Assembly: GCF_019083965.1 (NCBI RefSeq)
Contig: NZ_JAHRCY010000001.1
Location: 310,001-374,000, forward strand
DNA: 64,000 nucleotides
Source: Catellatospora tritici
GTDB taxonomy: Bacteria; Actinomycetota; Actinomycetes; Mycobacteriales; Micromonosporaceae
Direction: 5' to 3'
Shown piece by piece: positions 58,894 through 64,000 of the stretch. How positions within the stretch are numbered: position 1 is the first letter of the stretch; each line of letters starts with the position of its first letter. A program made the translations under genes and the position numbers. The notes beneath the pieces were generated by a model. The model was not told the origin of the DNA. It saw nothing but the letters and a program-made list of their open reading frames with translations, and made no database searches.

Positions 58894-59904
58894 ATGAGTC
58901 TCGTCGAAGATCTGGCCGACCAGCTCCGCCTCGCCCGCGAGGAGCTGCCACTGCCACAGGTGGCCGGGGCGACCGAACGACTGCGTACCGCGTCGGGCCT
59001 GCTGGCCTGGGTGCTGCACCACAGCGCCACGCCGGTCGCGGTGCCCGACCTCAGCCGCGCCGTCGAGCGCCTGGAGCACGCCGCCGCCGCGCTGCGTGTC
59101 GCCCAGGACTCCCTGGACGAGTACGCGCTGGTGCTGGGCATGCCCGTCGACGCCCACCGCCGCACCGACGACGGCTGGACCGCCGCCGTTCCGGTGCAGG
59201 CCGGACGGGGTGCGGCCGCCCGCGCCGCCGCCGACTGCGGCCTGTCCGACTGGTGGGGCGAGCGCATCGCCACCGTGACCGGCGAATCCTTCGCCGTCGA
59301 CACGCTGGCCGACGACCGCGCCGACGCCGCCCAGTCCACCGCCGAGCTGCTGCGCCGCTGCGCCCGTGCCGCGCTGGACGGCGACCGCCGCCGCCTGCAC
59401 CGCCACCTCGCCGCCGCCGGGCCCGCCGTCGGGCTGGGCCTGGCCGCGATCGCACCGCCGCTGGTCCGTCACCTCGCCGCCGAACTGGTCGGCTACCCGC
59501 CCCGGCTGGAGGATCTGGCCCGAGTGCGGCGCGCCGCGCTGCCGCTGTCCGCCGAACTGCTGCCGCAGCTGCCCGCCGAGGCGGCCGAGGAGATCGTGGC
59601 CCGGATCTGCCACGCCCGGACGCACCGGCCCGTCGACCGTACGCCGACGCATCCGGTCGACGCCGCCACCGCGGCCGCGCTGCTGGTCGCCGCGATGCTG
59701 CGCGCCACCGGCCGCGACGCCGACGCGCTCACCGAGATCATCGAGGCCGAACGGGTCGCCGCCGGAGCCGCCCAGCAGCGGGCCAGCGAGCGGGCCGAGG
59801 CGCACCGGGCCGCGCTACGCATCACCGACAGCGGCCGCCGGCGCTCGGCCGTCGACGAGCTGGGGCGGGCCACGCAGCCCCCCAAGCGCCGCAGCGGTGG
59901 CTGA
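58894..59904 (+). CDS. Unknown helical protein, second gene of the FtsK-type operon
   Basis: The product has 336 residues, mostly helix, with no signal peptide and no clear membrane helix. The N-terminal ~90 residues look like a four-helix segment (VEDLADQLRLAREELP ... AVERLEHAAAALRVAQDSLDEY). The middle holds a short beta/Trp-containing part (DCGLSDWWGERIATVTGESFAVDT), followed by Arg/Ala-rich helices and a basic tail (PPKRRSGG). No catalytic motif is recognised. Its stop overlaps the start of the FtsK-like gene by 8 bp, so the two are translated together. It is probably an adaptor or structural partner of the ATPase. Confidence 0.8.
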   Translation: MSLVEDLADQLRLAREELPLPQVAGATERLRTASGLLAWVLHHSATPVAVPDLSRAVERLEHAAAALRVAQDSLDEYALVLGMPVDAHRRTDDGWTAAVPVQAGRGAAARAAADCGLSDWWGERIATVTGESFAVDTLADDRADAAQSTAELLRRCARAALDGDRRRLHRHLAAAGPAVGLGLAAIAPPLVRHLAAELVGYPPRLEDLARVRRAALPLSAELLPQLPAEAAEEIVARICHARTHRPVDRTPTHPVDAATAAALLVAAMLRATGRDADALTEIIEAERVAAGAAQQRASERAEAHRAALRITDSGRRRSAVDELGRATQPPKRRSGG

Positions 59905-62626
59905 GCCGCCGCTGCCCGACGATCCCGCGCCCCGCTCCGCCGACACCCGGCAGGGCGGCCGCGGGATCGTCGCGGCCGTACGCCGGGAACTGGCCGCCGC
60001 GCGCCACGCCGCGCGCGCCGCGCAGGCCGCCACGGTCACCGCCCGCATCGCCGCCAGCGAGCAGCTGGAAGCCGTCCGCCGCTCGGCCCCCCGGCGCCGC
60101 CAGGAGCTGCAGGACGCGCGCGACGCCGCCCGCGCCGAGGCGCAGACCCGCTGGCAGCGGGAGACTGGCAAGCTCACCGGCACCCTGCGCGAACTGGCCG
60201 AGGCCGCCGCGCCGGGCGCCGCGGGCAGCCTCTGGGCGACCTGGCGCCCCGGTGCCAAACCCGACCAGCAGACCGGCTTCGCGCCGGGGCTGCTGCGCAT
60301 CGGCGTGCTCGGCCACGAGCCCGGCGCCGACGCGCCGCCCGCGCTGGTGCCGCTGCTGGACGCGGCCCATCTGAGCCTGTCCGGCGACGCCACCGCCACC
60401 GTCGACGGCCTGATCGGCGCGCTGCTGCTGCGCGCCCTGGCCAGCGTCCCGGCGGGCGCGCTCCGGGTCACCGTGTACGACCCTGGCCAGCTCGGCGGCG
60501 CCCTGGCCGGGCTGGCCCCGCTCGCGGCGGGCGGCATGATCACATACCTGGGGCCGGGCGGCCTCGCCCCGCTGCTCGACGACCTCGCCGAGCAGATCCG
60601 CCGCATCAACGAGAACGTGCTGGGCGGGGTCTACCTCAGCGTCGCCGAACTGGCCGCCGAGACCGGCCGCCGCCCCGAGCCGTGGCGGGTGGCGGTGCTG
60701 CTGGCCGACCCGAACGGCGCCGAGCTGAGCCGGGCCGAGCGCGCGCAGCTCCACCGGGTGGCCCGCAGCGGGGTCGCGGCGGGCGTACACCTGATCAGCC
60801 GGGGCTTCGACCTGGCCGCCGACACCGGCGTCGAGTCGATCACCATCGGCGCCGGCGCCGCCCGGACCAGCCTGACCGGCGAGATCCCGGTGCAGCTCGA
60901 CCCGCCGCCGAACGCGACCCTGCTCACCGGCGTCTGCCGGGCCCTGGCCGAGCAGGCCACCGCCGGGCCGCCGCCGGTGCCGTTCGCGGCGCTGCTGCCC
61001 GAGCAGCCGTGGCAGCAGTCCTCGGCCGAGGCGCTGCGCGCGCCGATCGGCGAGGGCACCGACGGCCGCCTGGTCGAACTGGTGCTCGGCGACGACCCGC
61101 CGCACGCGCTGATCGGCGGCCCGTCCGGTTCCGGCAAGACGAACCTGCTCTACTGCTGGCTGGCCGCGCTGACCACCCGCTACTCCCCCGACGAGCTGGC
61201 GCTGTACCTGCTGGACTTCAAGGAGGGCGTGTCCTTCGCCCGGTTCGCGCCGGGCACCCGCGATCCGAGCTGGCTGCCGCAGGTACGCCTGGTCGGCGTC
61301 AACGTCAACGCCGACCGCGAGTTCGGCCTGGCCCTGCTGCGGCACCTGGCCGACGAGCTCAAGCGCCGCGCCGCCGCCGCCAAGGCGCACGAGGCCACCA
61401 AGCTGGCCGAGCTGCGCGCCGAGGACCCGACCGGCAACTGGCCGCGCATCGTCGCCGTCATCGACGAGTTCCAGGTGCTGCTGGGGGCCCGCGACGCGGT
61501 CACCACCGAGGCGGTCAACCTGCTCGAAGACCTGGCCCGGCGCGGCCGCTCGCAGGGCATCCACCTGGTGCTGGCCAGCCAGGACGTCTCCGGCATCGAG
61601 GCCCTGTGGGGCCGCTCCGGCCTCGTCTCGCAGTTCACGCTGCGGATCGCGCTGCCCAAGGCGCGGCGGATCCTGTCCGACGTGAACCTGGCCGCCGAGC
61701 TGATCCCCCGCTGCCATGCCGTGGTCAACGCCGACTCGGGCGTGCCCTCGGCCAACACCGTGGTCCGGTTGCCCGACGCGGGCGACCGCGGCACCTGGCT
61801 CAGCCTGCAGGAGCAGCTGTGGCTGGCCCGTACGCCCGGCAGCGAGCCGCCGCGGCTGTTCGACGGCGACGCCCGGCCCCTGTTCCCGCTGCTGCCGCCC
61901 ACCCCCGACCCGGAACTGCTCGCCCGGCTGGGCGCGGTCGCGCTGCTCGGCGAGACCATCGACGTCGGCGGCCGACCGGCCACCCTGCGGCTCAACCGGG
62001 CCCCCGGCCGCAACCTGGCCGTGCTCGGCACCCGGGTCGAGGAGGCCTGCGCGATCCTGCTCGCGGCCGGGCACGCGCTGGCCGGGCAGCACGCCCCGGG
62101 CACGGCCCGGTTCAGCCTGCTGTGCCTGGACGACGACGCGACCACCGCCGCGAAGTCGCTGCACGCGCTGGTCGCCGCCCGCCACCGCTGCGACTGGTAC
62201 GCCGTCGACGACGTGCACGCCCTGCTGCGCGCCGCGGCCGCCGACACCGACGAGACCCCGCACTACGTGTTCGGCTTCGCCCTGGACGCGGTGCACGACC
62301 GGCTCGCCGCCAAGCCCGGACCGGGGCTGCCCAGCGGGCACGAACTGCTGCGCACGGTGCTGACCCGGGGACCGGAACGGCGTACCCACCTGCTGGGCTG
62401 GTGGCGCACCGTCGCCCGGCTGCGTGACGACCTGGGCGGCGTCGGGGCCCGCTTCGACACCATCGGTGCCTGGGTCGCGCTCGACGTGCACGGCCCCGAG
62501 CTGTCCCCGCTGTACCCGCAGGCGGGCGGCCCGGCGTGGGCGCCCCGAACCGGCCGGGCGCTGCACTTCGACCGGGCCGTGCACCAGCGGCCGCAGCTCG
62601 TCATCCCGTACGAGGTGGCGCCGTGA
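59897..62626 (+). CDS. FtsK/SpoIIIE-type (HerA-FtsK superfamily) ATPase
   Basis: The product has 909 residues. An N-terminal coiled-coil part (to ~110) is followed by a first RecA-like module without a P-loop (VDGLIGALLLRALASVPAGALRVTVYDP region). The active module follows, with Walker A GGPSGSGKT near 406-414, LLDFKEGVSFARF, Walker B IVAVIDEFQVLL near 520 and RGRSQGIHLVLASQ. A third module from ~690 has a decayed P-loop (NLAVLGTRVEEAC). There are no membrane helices and no FtsK gamma domain, so it is not the cell-division translocase. The three-module form with one live site recalls EccC-type secretion ATPases. GTG at 59897 overlaps the previous gene. Confidence 0.88.
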   Translation: MAEPPLPDDPAPRSADTRQGGRGIVAAVRRELAAARHAARAAQAATVTARIAASEQLEAVRRSAPRRRQELQDARDAARAEAQTRWQRETGKLTGTLRELAEAAAPGAAGSLWATWRPGAKPDQQTGFAPGLLRIGVLGHEPGADAPPALVPLLDAAHLSLSGDATATVDGLIGALLLRALASVPAGALRVTVYDPGQLGGALAGLAPLAAGGMITYLGPGGLAPLLDDLAEQIRRINENVLGGVYLSVAELAAETGRRPEPWRVAVLLADPNGAELSRAERAQLHRVARSGVAAGVHLISRGFDLAADTGVESITIGAGAARTSLTGEIPVQLDPPPNATLLTGVCRALAEQATAGPPPVPFAALLPEQPWQQSSAEALRAPIGEGTDGRLVELVLGDDPPHALIGGPSGSGKTNLLYCWLAALTTRYSPDELALYLLDFKEGVSFARFAPGTRDPSWLPQVRLVGVNVNADREFGLALLRHLADELKRRAAAAKAHEATKLAELRAEDPTGNWPRIVAVIDEFQVLLGARDAVTTEAVNLLEDLARRGRSQGIHLVLASQDVSGIEALWGRSGLVSQFTLRIALPKARRILSDVNLAAELIPRCHAVVNADSGVPSANTVVRLPDAGDRGTWLSLQEQLWLARTPGSEPPRLFDGDARPLFPLLPPTPDPELLARLGAVALLGETIDVGGRPATLRLNRAPGRNLAVLGTRVEEACAILLAAGHALAGQHAPGTARFSLLCLDDDATTAAKSLHALVAARHRCDWYAVDDVHALLRAAAADTDETPHYVFGFALDAVHDRLAAKPGPGLPSGHELLRTVLTRGPERRTHLLGWWRTVARLRDDLGGVGARFDTIGAWVALDVHGPELSPLYPQAGGPAWAPRTGRALHFDRAVHQRPQLVIPYEVAP

Positions 62627-63279
62627 CCTCGACCCCAGCGGCCCGCTACCGCGCCCTGATCGCCGACCTGGTCGCCGCCTCGCGCCGCCATGAGACCGCG
62701 CTCGCCGCGGCCAACCAGTCCCACGCCGACGGCGTCGCCACGGTCGAGCACGACCTGGCCGCCGCCGAGGACGCCGTGGTCGCCGCCGGGGCACGCGCCG
62801 CGCACGCGCAGAAGGTGATGGCCCAGACAGACCTGGCCGCGGGTGCCCTGTGGGACGAGCTCAAGGAGGTACGCGGCCGCCGCGGCCGCCGGCTCGGGCC
62901 GACCCCGGCGCCGGTCCCCGCACCGGGCACCCACGAGGGCACGATCCTGGACCCGATCGCGCTGCTGGAGGCGGCCGCCGCCCGCATCGACCGCGCCCGC
63001 CGCGGCGGCGAACCGCTCCCGCCCCTGGTCCTGCCGCTGCTGTTCGCCGTGGGCGCGGTGTGCTCGGCCGCCGTCGCCCTGCTCGGCCTGACCCTGCAGA
63101 CCTTCGGCCCGATCGGCTTCGTCAGCGGCTGGCTGCTCATCCTGGCCGCCCCGCTGGCAGGCCTGGTACCCGCCCGCGACCTGGCCGACCGTTACTGGGG
63201 CGCCCGCCTGGACCCCGGCGCGACCGCCCTGGTAGCCATAGCCGGCATGCTCTCCACCGCCGCCCTCACCCTCACCTGA
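62623..63279 (+). CDS. Coiled-coil membrane protein, last gene of the FtsK-type operon
   Basis: The product has 218 residues. Residues 1-95 are Ala-rich coiled coil, then a Pro linker, then three predicted membrane helices (LVLPLLFAVGAVCSAAVALLG, GPIGFVSGWLLILAAPLAGLV, ATALVAIAGMLSTAALTL). GTG at 62623 overlaps the ATPase stop (GTGA). It could anchor the soluble FtsK-like ATPase at the membrane. No family recognised. Its 3' end overlaps the ecm gene on the other strand by 8 bp. Confidence 0.82.
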   Translation: MTSTPAARYRALIADLVAASRRHETALAAANQSHADGVATVEHDLAAAEDAVVAAGARAAHAQKVMAQTDLAAGALWDELKEVRGRRGRRLGPTPAPVPAPGTHEGTILDPIALLEAAAARIDRARRGGEPLPPLVLPLLFAVGAVCSAAVALLGLTLQTFGPIGFVSGWLLILAAPLAGLVPARDLADRYWGARLDPGATALVAIAGMLSTAALTLT

Positions 63280-64000
63280 CCTGGCTGAGGGTGGCGTCGC
63301 GGACGACGGTGACCAGCTCGTCCATGATGTCGGTGAGGCCGAAGTCCTTGGGCGTGAAGACGCGGGCGACACCTGCCTCCAGGAGGGTGACCGCGTCGTC
63401 GTCGGGGATGATGCCGCCCACGACCACGGGCAGGTCGGGCAGGCCCGCCTCACGCAGGCCGCGCAGGACCGCGGGGACCGCGTTGAGGTGGGAGCCGGAC
63501 AGGACCGACAGGCCGACCAGGTCGACGTCCTCCTGCACCGCGGCGGCGACGATCTGCGCCGGGGTCAGCCGGATGCCCTGGTAGACGACCTCGAACCCGG
63601 CGTCGCGGGCCCGTACGGCGATCTGCTCCGCGCCGTTGGAGTGCCCGTCCAGGCCCGGCTTGCCGACCAGCAGTCGCAGCCGTTCCCGCCCCAGCTCCCG
63701 GGCCGTGGCCCGGACCCGCTCCCGGACTCGGACCAGCTCCGCGTCGGCGCCACCGGAGACGCCGGCCAGCCCGGTCGGCGCCCGGTACTCGCCGAACACC
63801 TCGCGCAGCACGCCCGCCCACTCGCCGGTGGTCACACCCGCGCGCACGCAGGCCAAGGTGGCTTCCATCAGATTGGCCCGCCCGGCGGCTTCGGCGCGCA
63901 GCCGGTCCAGCGCCTCGGCGGCGGCCTGCGCGTCGCGCCGCTCGCGCCACTGCCGCACCGAGGCGATCACCGCCTGCTCGGCCGCCGGGTCGACCTGCTC
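63272..64000 (-). CDS. ecm: Ethylmalonyl-CoA mutase, C-terminal part with B12-binding domain (start outside the window)
   Basis: 242 residues are visible, reading in from the right edge. A segment of the mutase domain end (EQVDPAAEQAVIASVRQW) leads into the B12-binding Rossmann domain with KPGLDGHSNGAEQIA, the base-off DxHxxG motif, and GLSVLSGSH and VGGIIPDDD. The LDGHSNGAEQ form is typical of ethylmalonyl-CoA mutase (MeaA) rather than methylmalonyl-CoA mutase. It rearranges (2R)-ethylmalonyl-CoA to methylsuccinyl-CoA, directly after crotonyl-CoA carboxylase/reductase and epimerase. The promoter lies outside the window. Confidence 0.88.
   Translation of the reverse strand, partial: EQVDPAAEQAVIASVRQWRERRDAQAAAEALDRLRAEAAGRANLMEATLACVRAGVTTGEWAGVLREVFGEYRAPTGLAGVSGGADAELVRVRERVRATARELGRERLRLLVGKPGLDGHSNGAEQIAVRARDAGFEVVYQGIRLTPAQIVAAAVQEDVDLVGLSVLSGSHLNAVPAVLRGLREAGLPDLPVVVGGIIPDDDAVTLLEAGVARVFTPKDFGLTDIMDELVTVVRDATLSQVR

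Noticed and set aside
59822-62794. A 990-codon minus-strand frame opposite the FtsK-like gene
   Set aside because: The composition is Gly/Arg/Gln/Val-rich without motifs, and the plus strand has clear Walker motifs and overlapping operon structure.
1-64000. tRNA, rRNA, CRISPR arrays, transposase or integrase genes
   Set aside because: Both strands were read for T-arm words, repeat-spacer patterns and DDE or tyrosine-recombinase motifs; nothing convincing was seen.

Overview
The window is about 72% GC, very densely coded, uses many GTG starts, and carries gene types typical of filamentous actinobacteria: an AfsR-like regulator, SigE-type ECF factors, two DivIVA-domain coiled-coil proteins, NucS, a large NAD-glutamate dehydrogenase, crotonyl-CoA carboxylase/reductase and isobutyryl-CoA mutase. 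The best guess is a chromosomal segment of a member of the Micromonosporaceae. That family assignment is an inference from gene content and style. No rRNA, tRNA, phage, transposase or CRISPR was seen.

Layout. 1-4.9 kb: the C-terminal part of an AfsR/SARP-type STAND regulator, convergent with a DrrAB-like exporter, followed by a 55-bp tandem repeat array. 4.9-11.5 kb: a thiamine-diphosphate enzyme (IlvG-like), an enoyl-CoA hydratase, YccF and DUF402 proteins, and two ABC systems. 11.6-15.1 kb: a ROK repressor divergent from a family 3 glycosidase, then a flavodoxin-like reductase. 15.2-22.4 kb: a 180-kDa NAD-GDH divergent from a lipoprotein penicillin-binding protein. 22.5-30.5 kb: two ECF sigma/membrane partner pairs, a secreted PIG-L-type deacetylase, small membrane proteins, an arginase-family protein and a thioredoxin-fold TPR protein. 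30.6-45.2 kb: isobutyryl-CoA mutase, a large secreted Ntn-hydrolase with a discoidin domain, an ABC/FtsX-type export system, MeaB, thiolase, methylmalonyl-CoA epimerase and crotonyl-CoA carboxylase/reductase. 45.4-54.8 kb: two DivIVA-domain proteins, hydrolases, a double-length 3-hydroxyacyl-CoA dehydrogenase, an RNA ligase, an SDR and an aldehyde dehydrogenase. 54.9-64 kb: three tandem collagen-like secreted proteins, NucS, a DUF4126 membrane protein, a four-gene operon built around an FtsK-like ATPase, and the start-truncated end of an ethylmalonyl-CoA mutase gene.

Functional links. Thiolase, 3-hydroxyacyl-CoA dehydrogenase, enoyl-CoA hydratase, crotonyl-CoA carboxylase/reductase, epimerase and ethylmalonyl-CoA mutase together make up most of the ethylmalonyl-CoA pathway. 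IcmA and MeaB add butyryl/isobutyryl-CoA interconversion and B12-mutase protection. These genes are scattered over the window, but five of the upstream regions carry the same 16-bp palindrome, close to CTTAACGATCGTTAAG, so I propose a common regulator.

The most system-like unexplained locus is the FtsK-type operon at 58623-63279. Other notable features are three families of intergenic palindromic or tandem repeats, the collagen-like gene triplet whose 5' halves are nearly identical while the 3' halves differ, and a set of genes whose -10 box sits only 6-7 nt before the start codon, which predicts leaderless mRNAs.
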